From Rhizobiales bacterium CCH10-E5 (GTDB lineage: Bacteria > Pseudomonadota > Alphaproteobacteria > Rhizobiales > Beijerinckiaceae): a stretch of DNA of 64,000 bases. Under the pieces are notes generated by a model. The model saw only the letters and a program-made list of their open reading frames with translations, made no database searches and had not been told where the DNA came from. Shown one piece after another: positions 15,220-24,210 of this stretch (its first letter is position 1; each line of letters opens with the position of its first letter). Made by a program: the position numbers and the translations under genes. The stretch is from positions 1 through 64,000 of the forward strand of contig LSIG01000200.1 of assembly GCA_001556125.1 (NCBI GenBank). Direction: 5' to 3'.

Positions 15220-16839
15220 TTGATCCTTCCAGATTTTCGCGACCATGAGGCGCTGCGCCGCGCCTTCCGCTGGCAGATCCCGCCCCGCTACAACATCGCC
15301 GAGGATGTCTGCGACCGCTGGGCGGCGCTGGACCCCGACCGCACCGCGATCATCGAGGTGTCGCGGGACTGGCGGGTCGCCCCGGTCAGTTTCGGCGCGC
15401 TGCGTGACGCTTCGATGCGGCTGGCGAGTGCTTTGGCGGCCCGCGGCGTGCGCCGCGGCGACCGGATCGCGATCCTGCTGCCGCAGGGCCGCAGCGTCCT
15501 CACCGCCCATCTCGCGGCCTATCGCCTCGGCGCCATCGCCGTGCCGCTGGCGGCCCTCTTCGGCGTCGACGCACTCGCCTATCGGCTGACGGATTCCGGC
15601 GCGAAGGTTCTCGTCACCGATGCAGCGGGGTTCGCCAAGACCCGGCAGATCGCCCACCCCCTGCCCGACCTCGCACTGACGGTCTCGGTCGATGGCGCCG
15701 ATGGCGGCGCACTCGACTGGCACGCTTTGCTCGCGCAGGCTGCGCCGGACTTCGCGACGGTGCCCACCGGCCCCGATGATCCGGCCTTGATGATCTACAC
15801 CTCCGGCACCACCGGAAATCCGAAGGGCGCGCTGCACGGCCACCGCGTCCTGCCCGGTCATCTGCCGGGCGTGCAGATGCCGCATGAATTCCTGCCGCAG
15901 CAAGGCGACCTGGCCTGGACGCCGGCCGACTGGGCCTGGGCCGGCGGCCTGCTCAACATGCTGCTGCCGGCGCTGCATTTCGGCGTCGCGGTCGTGGCGC
16001 GGCCCGTGACGCGCTTCGAGCCGGAGGAGGCCTTCCGCCTGATGGCCGATCTGCGGATCCGCAACGCCTTCGTGCCGCCGACGGCGCTGCGGATGCTGCG
16101 CAGCGTCGAGCGGCCGCGCGAGCGTTTCGCGCTGAATCTGCGCACGGTCGCGGCTGCAGGCGAGGCGCTCGGCGCGGAGACCCTGGCCTGGGGCCATGAG
16201 GCGCTGGGGCTGACGATCAACGAGGCCTATGGCCAGACCGAGTGCAATCTCGTCCTCGCCTCCTGCGCCGCCATCGGCGTCAGCCGTCCGGGCTTCATCG
16301 GCAAGGCAGTGCCGGGCCACGAGGTCGCGATCATCCGGCCCGACGGGTCCGTCTGCGCACCCAATGAGCAGGGCGAGATCGCGGTGAGGCGGCCCAACCC
16401 GGTGATGTTCCTGGGCTATTGGGGCAACGAAGCCGCGACGCAGGCCAAATTCACCGGCACCTGGATGAAGACCGGCGACCAGGCGGTCCAGGATGCGGAG
16501 GGCTATGTCCGCTTCGTCGGCCGCGACGACGACGTCATCACCTCCTCGGGCTATCGAATCGGCCCGGGCGAGATCGAGGACTGCCTGCTCCGGCATGAGG
16601 CGGTCGCGCTCGCCGCCGTCGTCGGCAAGCCGGACCCGCTGCGCACGGAGATCGTCAAGGCCTTCGTGGTGTTGCGCGAAGGCCTGCGCGGCACGCCCGA
16701 ACTCGCGGCCGAACTGCAGGACTTCGTCCGCCGCAGACTGTCGGCCCATGAATATCCGCGCGAGATCGCCTTCCGCGGCGAATTGCCGATGACGACGACG
16801 GGCAAGATCGTCAGGCGGCTCCTGCGCGCGGAGGCTTGA
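15220..16839 (+). CDS. AMP-dependent acyl-CoA synthetase (ACSM-like)
   Basis: The 539-residue protein activates a carboxylate to its CoA thioester through an acyl-adenylate. It has the P-loop I-Y-T-S-G-T-T-G-N-P-K-G (about 192-203), N-E-A-Y-G-Q-T-E (about 337-344), W-M-K-T-G-D (about 415-420), R-D-D-D-V-I-T-S-S-G-Y-R-I-G-P-G-E-I-E hinge and the catalytic lysine in T-T-T-G-K-I-V-R-R near the end. The sequence resembles medium-chain and benzoate-type ligases of the ACSM group; the substrate is unknown. The start is a TTG without a strong ribosome-binding site, so it is less certain than the rest. The 3' end overlaps the next gene tail-to-tail by 29 bases. Confidence 0.9.
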   Translation: MILPDFRDHEALRRAFRWQIPPRYNIAEDVCDRWAALDPDRTAIIEVSRDWRVAPVSFGALRDASMRLASALAARGVRRGDRIAILLPQGRSVLTAHLAAYRLGAIAVPLAALFGVDALAYRLTDSGAKVLVTDAAGFAKTRQIAHPLPDLALTVSVDGADGGALDWHALLAQAAPDFATVPTGPDDPALMIYTSGTTGNPKGALHGHRVLPGHLPGVQMPHEFLPQQGDLAWTPADWAWAGGLLNMLLPALHFGVAVVARPVTRFEPEEAFRLMADLRIRNAFVPPTALRMLRSVERPRERFALNLRTVAAAGEALGAETLAWGHEALGLTINEAYGQTECNLVLASCAAIGVSRPGFIGKAVPGHEVAIIRPDGSVCAPNEQGEIAVRRPNPVMFLGYWGNEAATQAKFTGTWMKTGDQAVQDAEGYVRFVGRDDDVITSSGYRIGPGEIEDCLLRHEAVALAAVVGKPDPLRTEIVKAFVVLREGLRGTPELAAELQDFVRRRLSAHEYPREIAFRGELPMTTTGKIVRRLLRAEA

Positions 16840-17971
16840 ACCCGCCACCGCCGCCGCGCGGCAACCGCGACAGGGACCGCCTGATCGCCTCCCGCGCGCG
16901 GCCGGCGAGATCCCGCGGCGTCGTCCTCGCGCCGCTCGTCAGATGGAGATCGGCAAGGGAGAGGCAGCCCTCTCCCTCCCAGGCGAGATCAGCCGGCAGG
17001 ATGATCCGCCGCGCCGGCATCGCGCGCCTCATGGCCGCGAGCAGCGCGTGCAGCGGCTGCCGGTGCGCCTCGGCCTCGTTCTCCACGGCGAGATAGAGCC
17101 AGCTGTGCGCGCCGCGCCCGATGAGAACGGCCCCGGCGAGAGGAATCTCCTCCCGCATCAGCAGGCCGACGCGGCACTGCCGGCCGCGGGCGAGATGGCG
17201 CGTCATGGCGCGCAGAAAGCCGACCTCGCGCGTATCGTGCAGCGTCGCGGCACCGGCGCGCCCACGCGCCCCCGAGGCTTCCAGTGCCAGTATGATCTCG
17301 ACCGCGTCCCGAAGATCGGCCTGCGCGCGCGGCTCGACGATTTTCACCCCGGCAGGATTGTCCGGCGCCTGCGCCGAGATGACCGTCCTCGGCATGCCGC
17401 CAGCCGGCAGGACCGTTGCGGAGAGAGCAACACGCCGATCGCCCCCGGCCACTTCCTGGAGGGTCGCGGTCAGGGGCCCGTCTCGATCGATAGCCCGCAG
17501 CACGAGTCCCTGTCCGTCAATCAGGCGCTGTCGCCGTGGCGAGAGGAGTGCGTCGATGACCGCCGCGGCCCGTTGCCGGTCGATGAGCGGCGCCCCCGAG
17601 GCGATGCGCCGATCCGAGAGCCCGATCAGCGCATCGGGCAGGAAAAAACCATGGCGGGGAAAGACCGGAACGAAGCCGAGCAGGCGCCGCTGCGGACCCT
17701 CCGCGGTTCCCTGCCAGGCGAGGAGCACCGTGACGTCCCGGAATGCGACGAGATGCTGCGCGGCCGCGAGCAGGAAGCCCGGCTCGAAGAAGGGGTTGGG
17801 CTCGAAGGCGCGTGCAGCCAGATGCGACCAGGCCTCGACGATGTCGCCGCAGGACGAGAGCGGCCTGGCCTCGATGACAACGGGCAGGTCCGGCTGATGC
17901 GGCGCCATCGACGCCGCCTTGCCCTCCACGCCCGCGGCGGGCGCGCCCTTCAACGCCATGACCCGATCCAT
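16811..17971 (-). CDS. GNAT-fold acetyltransferase (BioF2/CelD-like)
   Basis: The 386-residue product carries E-P-N-P-F-F-E-P-G-F-L-L-A-A near residue 55, typical of BioF2-like/CelD acetyltransferases, and a second GNAT half with L-M-R-E-E-I-P-L-A-G-A-V-L and a tyrosine strand L-Y-L-A-V-E-N-E. Such proteins are often linked to polysaccharide modification. ATG 17971 is chosen because GGAGG lies nine bases upstream; longer starts lack this. The C-terminal tail is Arg/Pro/Gly-rich. The 3' end overlaps the acyl-CoA synthetase gene, convergently. The substrate is unknown. Confidence 0.75.
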   Translation of the reverse strand: MDRVMALKGAPAAGVEGKAASMAPHQPDLPVVIEARPLSSCGDIVEAWSHLAARAFEPNPFFEPGFLLAAAQHLVAFRDVTVLLAWQGTAEGPQRRLLGFVPVFPRHGFFLPDALIGLSDRRIASGAPLIDRQRAAAVIDALLSPRRQRLIDGQGLVLRAIDRDGPLTATLQEVAGGDRRVALSATVLPAGGMPRTVISAQAPDNPAGVKIVEPRAQADLRDAVEIILALEASGARGRAGAATLHDTREVGFLRAMTRHLARGRQCRVGLLMREEIPLAGAVLIGRGAHSWLYLAVENEAEAHRQPLHALLAAMRRAMPARRIILPADLAWEGEGCLSLADLHLTSGARTTPRDLAGRAREAIRRSLSRLPRGGGGGFKPPRAGAA

Positions 17972-18093
17972 GCGATCTGCCTCCGCCGCGCTGGGTCGAT
18001 CTGGGGCGGGGCTGTGCCGAATCGGCAAGGTCCAGCGCCGTCCGCGATCGTTCGGGAGGGTCGCTTCAAGATCGGGGCCGCACGGCCCCAGCT

Positions 18094-19245
18094 TCAGCCG
18101 CCGGCGGCTGCTGTCTGGCCCGCCTGGCCGAGGAAGGCGGCCCAGAGCCGCTGCACGACACTCTCCTCGATGTCCTTGACGATCAGCACGAGCCGCGAGC
18201 GGCGGTCTGCATCTGGCCAGGCCTCGAGGATCACCGGCGGATGAAGGATCTGCTGCACGGCATGCAGCAGCAGCGGCTGGTCGGGATGCTCGGCGACCTT
18301 GACCAGTCCCTTCATGCGCAGGAGCTTAGGCCCATGGACGGAGCGCAGCAGCGTCCAGAACAGGTCCACCGTCGCCTGCGGGATCGGATTCTCCGCCGTC
18401 AGCGCGAAGGCGCGGATGCTGGCGTCATGCCGGTTGACGTCGTGGTGATGGTGATCGTGATCATGGCTGTGATGATCATGGCTGTGATCGTGGCCGCAGT
18501 GGTCATGATGATGTCCGTGACCGTGATGGCCATGACCGTGATCATGCTGCGGCCGCTCGCCCGGCAGGGTTTCGCGGGCCAGCCACTGGCCGATCTCGGC
18601 CGGGCGCAGTGCCAGATCGTAGAGGCCGGCGCCGAAAAGCGAACGCGCCGCCGTCTGCGGCCCGAGCACGGCGACGCCGGGGTTGAGCAGAGCCAGGCGC
18701 TGCCGCAGCGAAGCCAGTTCGGCCGGGTGCTCGACCAGTTCGGTCTTAGTCAGCACGAGGCGGTCCGCCGCGACGACCTGCTTGCGCGCCTCCTCATGGG
18801 CGTCGAGCGTCGCCATGCCATTGACCGCATCGACCAACGTTACCACCCCGTCGAGCCGGAAGCGCATGGCGAGATAGGGATGGTTGATCAAGACGTTGAG
18901 GATCGGCGCGGGGTCGGCGAGGCCGGTCGTCTCGATCACCACGCGGTTGAACGGCCCGATGCGGCCATTGTCCCGCCGGCGCAGCAGATCTTCCATCGTC
19001 ACGATCAGGTCGTCGCGGATCGTGCAGCACAGGCAGCCGGAATCGAGCAGGATCATGCCGTCCTCGACGCCCTGGATCAGCAGGTGATCGAGACCGACCT
19101 CGCCGAACTCGTTGACGACGACCACCGTCTGCGCGAGCGCCGGATCCTTCAGCAGGCGGTTGAGCAGGGTCGTCTTCCCGGCGCCCAGAAACCCGGTCAG
19201 CAGGGTCAGCGGCAACGGCTCGGGACGGGTTTGCGGAGAAGACAT
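18094..19245 (-). CDS. CobW/COG0523-family GTPase with His-rich metal-binding segment
   Basis: The 383-residue protein is a metallochaperone-type GTPase: Walker A G-F-L-G-A-G-K-T (18-25), E-F-G-E-V-G, the metal-binding G-C-L-C-C (70-74), and K-T-E near 167. Between the G domain and C-terminal CobW domain, residues 234-273 are dense in histidine and aspartate (H-D-H-G-H-G-H-H and so on). Such inserts bind zinc or related metals in ZigA/YeiR-type members. The sequence does not show whether the partner metal is zinc, cobalt or another. An AT-rich palindrome at 19306-19318, 61 bases upstream, is a candidate metal-regulator site. The DMT transporter gene upstream runs in the same direction. Confidence 0.9.
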   Translation of the reverse strand: MSSPQTRPEPLPLTLLTGFLGAGKTTLLNRLLKDPALAQTVVVVNEFGEVGLDHLLIQGVEDGMILLDSGCLCCTIRDDLIVTMEDLLRRRDNGRIGPFNRVVIETTGLADPAPILNVLINHPYLAMRFRLDGVVTLVDAVNGMATLDAHEEARKQVVAADRLVLTKTELVEHPAELASLRQRLALLNPGVAVLGPQTAARSLFGAGLYDLALRPAEIGQWLARETLPGERPQHDHGHGHHGHGHHHDHCGHDHSHDHHSHDHDHHHHDVNRHDASIRAFALTAENPIPQATVDLFWTLLRSVHGPKLLRMKGLVKVAEHPDQPLLLHAVQQILHPPVILEAWPDADRRSRLVLIVKDIEESVVQRLWAAFLGQAGQTAAAGG

Positions 19246-19272
19246 GACGACGGCACTCGCCTCGGGCGGGGT

Positions 19273-20175
19273 TCAGGCCGGCGCCACCGGGCGCCGCCTA
19301 TGTTCTAATGTTACATTAATGACCAGCGTCGCCACGACAAGGGCGCAGCCGAGATATTGCAGCGGCCCCAGCCGCTCGCCGATGACCACGGCTGCGATCA
19401 GCACGGCGCAGACCGGCTCGGCGCAGAAGGCGAGCCCGGCTGCCCCCGGCGAGATCCGCGTCATCGCGGCCACCTGCAAGAGGAAGCCGATGAGATAGCC
19501 GCCGATGGTCACCGCCGCGGCGAGCGGGGCCAATGCAAAGGCCGCCGGCGACTGGAACCCACCCGTAATGGCCAAGATCAGCGCGGTCACGGGCAAGATG
19601 AGCAGATGCGACCAGAACAGCCGGGCCGCGAGCGGCGTCTGGGGCAGCGCGGCGCCGGCGAAGAACTGCGTTGCCGCGCCGAGGCTCGCCAGCAGCGCCA
19701 GCACCAGGCCACGCGGATCGAGCCCGTGGAAATCCGGTCCCACCACGAGGGCGACGCCGATGAAAGCCGCGCAGGCCGCGAGCAGGCGTTCGGGGCGGAA
19801 GGGGATGCGCGTCACAAAGGGCTCGGCCAGCACGATCAGCACCGGATAGGTGAAGAACACCACGGCTGCGACCGTCACCGGCAGGAAGGCGACGGATGAG
19901 AGATAGGCCGAACCGACCAATGCACTCATCACCCCGAAAAGCAGGAGCGGGCGCCGCTCTGAGCGGGGAACGGCGAGCGAGGACCGCCAGATCAGCAGCG
20001 CCAGTCCCACCAGCGCCAGCATGATGAAGACGCGATAGAAGACCAGCAGCGGCCCGCTCAGCCCGGCCTGGCCGGCGATCTGCGCGCTGACGATATTGGT
20101 GCCGTAGGCAGCCGCCGCCACCAGCGCCATCGCCATGCCCTGCCGTCGGGCGGTTTCGACCCCCGCAGCGCTCAA
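19273..20175 (-). CDS. EamA/DMT-family transporter
   Basis: The 300-residue protein has about ten hydrophobic segments arranged as two EamA repeats, with V-F-F-T-Y-P-V-L-I-V-L-A-E-P at the end of the first repeat and F-C-A-E-P-V-C-A-V-L-I-A in the second, both typical of the family. It would export small metabolites across the inner membrane; the substrate is unknown. Its last codons (V-I-N-V-T-L-E-H) are unusually AT-rich for this genome, probably because they contain a regulatory palindrome for the downstream COG0523 gene. Confidence 0.88.
   Translation of the reverse strand: MSAAGVETARRQGMAMALVAAAAYGTNIVSAQIAGQAGLSGPLLVFYRVFIMLALVGLALLIWRSSLAVPRSERRPLLLFGVMSALVGSAYLSSVAFLPVTVAAVVFFTYPVLIVLAEPFVTRIPFRPERLLAACAAFIGVALVVGPDFHGLDPRGLVLALLASLGAATQFFAGAALPQTPLAARLFWSHLLILPVTALILAITGGFQSPAAFALAPLAAAVTIGGYLIGFLLQVAAMTRISPGAAGLAFCAEPVCAVLIAAVVIGERLGPLQYLGCALVVATLVINVTLEHRRRPVAPA
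19306..19318. promoter_or_regulatory. Candidate operator upstream of the His-rich COG0523 gene
   Basis: TAATGTTACATTA is a perfect palindrome around one central base, in an AT-rich island within very GC-rich DNA. It lies inside the last codons of the DMT transporter gene and 61 bases upstream of the COG0523 start. Shape resembles Fur/Zur-type half-sites, although the arm spacing is shorter than the usual Zur consensus. Confidence 0.4.
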
Positions 20176-20185
20176 GACGTCATGC

Positions 20186-21769
20186 TCAGGCGTCGTTGTT
20201 GGGCTTGGGCTTGGGCTTCGCCGACGGCTTGGCCGGTTGCGGCTTGGCCGACGCCTGCGCGGGCTTGGCCGCAGCGGGCTTGGCCGAAGCGGTGGCGGGG
20301 TTGGCCTTGCCGGAAGGCTTCACCAGCAGCGGTTTCGCCGGTGGGCGCGGCAGCGGCTTGATGCCGGAGGCCGCACCCGCGCGCAGGCTCGCCGGCGCCG
20401 CGGCCCCGGGCTGGATCGCACCCTGCAGACGCATCGGTCCGCCCGCCTGCGAGGGCTGCGCCGTTTCCGGATCGCTCGGCGCAAAGGCGGTCGTGGCGCC
20501 GGGGATCGCGCCATTGCTTGAAGGAGTCCGCCCACGATCAGCGAAGAGCCCACTGCCCTGGGCACTGAACAACCCGGCCGCGACGGGGGCGGAGGGCGCA
20601 ATCACCGGGGCGGCGCCCCGCGCGACGCGGTTGTCGCCGCTGCCCACGACATTGGCGGCGAGCGGTGCGCTGGCTGAGGCCGGCGTCCGACCGAAGGCGA
20701 CCGGAACGGGAATGGCGTCCGCCCGCGGACCGAGCGCGATCTTGCCGGAGGGCAGGCGCGTCAGAACGGCAGAGGGGCTGGCGAAAGCGGGGGCCGAGGC
20801 CGTCGCAAAGCGCCCCCCATCGTCAGCATTGCCACCAACTCCGCTCGCCTGCGCCGCGACGGGTCCGGCCGAGTCAGCGTCGTCTGCAAGAGCGACTCCG
20901 CCCCCCTTGCGGCGCACATCGTCACAGATGTTCTGAGCCCGGCCGCCCTGGGAGGGCAGAGAGGCGACGGTGTAACCTCCCCCGCCCCATTTCGAGAAGC
21001 CGTCATCAAGGAGTTGCGCCGCCTTGACCGTACGCTCGGCTCCCGACAGGGCTCCGAGGACGACGGCGATCAGGGTGCGCCCGCCACGGGTCGCGGTGGC
21101 GACGACATTGAAGCCGGAGGCGCAGACATAGCCGGTCTTCATGCCGCCGATGCCGGGATAGCGGCCGACGAGCCCGTTGGTGTTGTTCAGGACCTGCTTG
21201 CCGAGTTGCACGGCGGGCGTGTTCCAGTAATCCGCATAGTCCGGAAATTCGCGCATCAGGGCCATGGCGAGGATCGCGAGGTCGCGCGCACTGGTCTGCT
21301 GGTCAGGATGGTGCCAGCCATTGGGATTGACGAAATGGCTGTCGCGCATGCCGAGCCGTGCGGCTTCCGCGTTCATCATCGCGACGAAGCGCTCGACATC
21401 GCCGCCAACGCCCTCGGCGATCACATAGGCGATGTCGTTGGCCGACTTCACCATCATGATCCGCAGGGCGTTGTCGAGCGTCACCTCCTGGCCGGCCTTG
21501 ATGTAGACCTTCACCCGCGGCTGGCTCGCGGCCAGCTTGGAGGCCGGTATCGCGGTCTCCAGCCCGAGGCGCCCCTCCCGCACCGCCTTCAGCGCGAGAT
21601 AGGCGGTCATCATCTTGGTGGTCGAGGCCGGGTGCCAGGGCTGCCCCGCATTTTCCGCCGAGAGCACCGCGCCGCTGGCGGCATCGATCACGAGGCTGGT
21701 GCCGGCATGGGCCGGTCCGACCAGCACGGAACCGAAGACGAGGGCGGCGGTGAGGCGGGAGACGATCAT
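20186..21769 (-). CDS. D-alanyl-D-alanine carboxypeptidase (S11 family) with long Ala/Pro/Lys tail
   Basis: The 527-residue penicillin-binding protein trims peptidoglycan stem peptides in the periplasm. After a signal peptide (cleavage after A-H-A, residue 22) it shows S49-T-T-K52, S109-A-N111 and K211-T-G213, the three catalytic motifs. ATG 21769 is chosen because it opens the signal peptide. The catalytic domain ends near residue 270; the remaining 250 residues are low-complexity Ala/Pro/Ser, ending in repeated A-K-P units. No SPOR domain or membrane-anchoring helix was recognised. Such tails may bind or cross the cell wall, but this is inference. Confidence 0.92.
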   Translation of the reverse strand: MIVSRLTAALVFGSVLVGPAHAGTSLVIDAASGAVLSAENAGQPWHPASTTKMMTAYLALKAVREGRLGLETAIPASKLAASQPRVKVYIKAGQEVTLDNALRIMMVKSANDIAYVIAEGVGGDVERFVAMMNAEAARLGMRDSHFVNPNGWHHPDQQTSARDLAILAMALMREFPDYADYWNTPAVQLGKQVLNNTNGLVGRYPGIGGMKTGYVCASGFNVVATATRGGRTLIAVVLGALSGAERTVKAAQLLDDGFSKWGGGGYTVASLPSQGGRAQNICDDVRRKGGGVALADDADSAGPVAAQASGVGGNADDGGRFATASAPAFASPSAVLTRLPSGKIALGPRADAIPVPVAFGRTPASASAPLAANVVGSGDNRVARGAAPVIAPSAPVAAGLFSAQGSGLFADRGRTPSSNGAIPGATTAFAPSDPETAQPSQAGGPMRLQGAIQPGAAAPASLRAGAASGIKPLPRPPAKPLLVKPSGKANPATASAKPAAAKPAQASAKPQPAKPSAKPKPKPNNDA

Positions 21770-21956
21770 CGGGCGGGTCTTGAACCTGGCTTGACGAGGG
21801 TTGAAGGCAAGAGGGTTCAACGCGACGCGTGCGGCATTTTCGAGACGGCCGGCACGATGTCCCGCCCTGACACGCATACCTACCCCCAGCGGAGCGATTT
21901 GCCTAGCCGCCGCAGAGGGTTCACTAAGGCGGTCTCCCTGTGCCCGGACCTGCCGC

Positions 21957-22859
21957 GTGAGCCTCGCCCTTCTCTGGATCCCCGCGACCATCGCGGCAGC
22001 GCTGCTGCAGACCGCCCGCAACCTGACCCAGCGGTCACTGACCGACATCATCGGCGTCGTCGGCGCGACGCAGGTGCGCTTCCTGTTCGGCCTGCCCTTC
22101 GCGCTGCTGTTTCTGGCCATTGTCTGTGCCGTGGCAGGGCGGCTGCCGCCTGCCGTCGGCGGAACGTCCCTCGCCTACACCATTGCCGGCGCCCTCACCC
22201 AGATCGCGGCCACGGCCCTGATGCTGGCGGCGATGCGCGAGCGTTCCTTCGCCGTGACCACCGCCTATACCAAGACCGAACCAGTCCAGGTCGCGATCTT
22301 CGGCGCGCTGCTGCTCGGCGACGCGCTGACGCCGCTGAAATTCGCTGCGGTTTTGGTCGCCACCGCCGGCGTCGTCGTGGTGTCCTGGAAGCCGGGCGAG
22401 AAGCTGACCCGCGCCGGGCTTCGCCCCGCATTGCTCGGCGTCGGCGCCGGCGCCTTCTTCGCGCTCTCGGCGATCGGCTATCGCGGCGCCATCCAGGCCT
22501 TGCCGGAAGGCGGCTTCTTCCTCCGCGCGACCACCATCCTGGCGCTCGGCCTGTTCCTCCAGACGCTGGTCCTGACGCTCTACATGCTGGCCGCAAACCG
22601 CCCGGCCCTGATCTCCAGTCTGCGCAATTGGCGCAAGTCGCTCTCGGCCGGGTTCCTCGGCGCGGCGGCTTCCCAATGCTGGTTCATCGGCTTCTCGCTG
22701 ACGAGCGCCGCCAATGTCCGCACGCTCGCCCTGATCGAGGTGCCGCTGGCGCAGATCGCCTCGCGGCGCATCTTCGCCGAGGGCACCAGCCGACGCGAAA
22801 TGGCGGGGATGGCGATGATCGTAGGCGGTGTCGCGCTGCTCCTGTCGATCGCCCTTTAG
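21957..22859 (+). CDS. EamA/DMT-family transporter
   Basis: The 300-residue protein has about ten hydrophobic segments, with A-M-R-E-R-S-F-A-V-T-T-A-Y-T-K-T-E-P-V-Q near the end of the first half and L-A-L-I-E-V-P-L-A-Q-I near the end of the second, the two repeats of a DMT transporter. GTG 21957 is preferred because it directly precedes the first helix; longer frames add a non-membrane leader. It is divergent from the carboxypeptidase gene. The substrate is unknown, and it is not a close duplicate of the DMT transporter at 19.3-20.2 kb. Confidence 0.85.
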   Translation: MSLALLWIPATIAAALLQTARNLTQRSLTDIIGVVGATQVRFLFGLPFALLFLAIVCAVAGRLPPAVGGTSLAYTIAGALTQIAATALMLAAMRERSFAVTTAYTKTEPVQVAIFGALLLGDALTPLKFAAVLVATAGVVVVSWKPGEKLTRAGLRPALLGVGAGAFFALSAIGYRGAIQALPEGGFFLRATTILALGLFLQTLVLTLYMLAANRPALISSLRNWRKSLSAGFLGAAASQCWFIGFSLTSAANVRTLALIEVPLAQIASRRIFAEGTSRREMAGMAMIVGGVALLLSIAL

Positions 22860-23000
22860 CCGGCCCCGTTCCGCATCGTGGTCCCTCTTTCCGTGCACGC
22901 CGGAAATGCGCGCCTGCCCGCTTGCGAGGCGCGGGCGGCGGGCGCACATGAGACCGCAAAGTCGGTCAACACCTGAAAAATGTCGGCAGGGAGAGATGTC

Positions 23001-24170
23001 ATGAGCGCTGCGATCGTCGGTTGGGCCCATACGCCGTTCGGCAAGCAGGATGCGGAGACGATCGAGAGCCTGATCGTGGGGGTGACGACCGATGCGCTGG
23101 TCGATGCTGGCATCACCGCCGACCAGGTCGACGAGATCGTGCTCGGCCATTTCAACGCCGGCTTCTCGGCGCAGGACTTCACCGCCTCGCTCGTGCTCCA
23201 GGCCGACCCTGCGCTGCGCTTCAAGCCCGCGACCCGCGTCGAGAATGCCTGTGCCACCGGCTCCGCCGCCGTCCAGCAGGGCGTGCGCGCGATCAAGGCC
23301 GGCGCGGCCAAGATCGTGCTCGTCGTCGGCGTCGAGCAGATGACCACGACGCCGGGCCCCGAGATCGGAAAGAACCTGCTCAAGGCGTCCTATCTTCCTG
23401 AGGAAGGTGGCACCCAGGGCGGCTTCGCCGGCGTGTTCGGCGGCATCGCCGCCGCCTATTTCCAGCGCCATGGCGATCAGTCCGACGCGCTGGCGATGAT
23501 CGCGGCGAAGAACCATAAAAACGGCGTCGACAATCCTTACGCCCAGATGCGCAAGGACCTCGGCTTCGCCTTCTGCCGCGAGGAGAGCGAGAAGAACCCC
23601 TATGTCGCCGGCCCGCTGAAGCGCACCGACTGCTCGCTGGTCTCCGACGGTGCCGCCGCGCTCGTGCTGGCCGACGAGGAGACGGCGCTGACCATGCGCC
23701 GCGCCGTCGGCTTCCGCGGCACGGCCCATGTCCAGGATTTCCTGCCCGTCTCCAAGCGCGACATCCTGCGCTTCGAGGGCGCGACGCGCGCCTGGCAGCA
23801 GGCGCTGGCGCAGGCTGGGGTCACGCTCGACGACCTCTCCTTCGTCGAGACGCATGACTGCTTCACCATCGCCGAGTTGCTCGAATACGAGGCGATGGGT
23901 CTGACGAAGGAAGGCGACGGCGCCCGCGCCATCAAGGAGGGCTGGACACAGAAGGACGGCAAGCTCCCGGTCAACGTGTCCGGCGGCCTCAAGGCCAAGG
24001 GCCATCCGATCGGCGCCACCGGCGTCTCCATGCATGTGCTCAGCGCCATGCAGCTCGTCGGCGAAGCGCCGGAGGGCATGCAGCTGAAGGATGCCCGGCT
24101 CGGCGGCATCTTCAACATGGGCGGTTCGGCGGTGGCGAACTACGTCTCGGTGCTCGAGCGGATCAAGTGA
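23001..24170 (+). CDS. Thiolase, SCP-x-like acetyl-CoA acetyltransferase
   Basis: The 389-residue protein has the nucleophile in E-N-A-C-A-T-G-S (about residues 83-90), H-D-C-F-T-I-A-E, and the C-terminal G-G-L-K-A-K-G-H-P-I-G-A-T-G loop. The N-A-C-A-T-G and H-D-C-F motifs mark the lipid-transfer-protein/SCP-x thiolase branch, not the classical FadA type. Members act in degradation of branched or steroid-like acyl-CoAs or as acetoacetyl-CoA thiolases; the role here is unclear. ATG 23001 follows GGGAGAG. Confidence 0.9.
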   Translation: MSAAIVGWAHTPFGKQDAETIESLIVGVTTDALVDAGITADQVDEIVLGHFNAGFSAQDFTASLVLQADPALRFKPATRVENACATGSAAVQQGVRAIKAGAAKIVLVVGVEQMTTTPGPEIGKNLLKASYLPEEGGTQGGFAGVFGGIAAAYFQRHGDQSDALAMIAAKNHKNGVDNPYAQMRKDLGFAFCREESEKNPYVAGPLKRTDCSLVSDGAAALVLADEETALTMRRAVGFRGTAHVQDFLPVSKRDILRFEGATRAWQQALAQAGVTLDDLSFVETHDCFTIAELLEYEAMGLTKEGDGARAIKEGWTQKDGKLPVNVSGGLKAKGHPIGATGVSMHVLSAMQLVGEAPEGMQLKDARLGGIFNMGGSAVANYVSVLERIK

Positions 24171-24210
24171 TCCGCTCGAGGCCCGCCGGAATTCAGAGGC
24201 TGGTCGGCCG

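Noticed and set aside
18427..18545. Short tandem repeats considered as CRISPR-like or VNTR array
   Set aside because: They are codons of the His/Asp-rich segment of the COG0523 protein, with no spacers.
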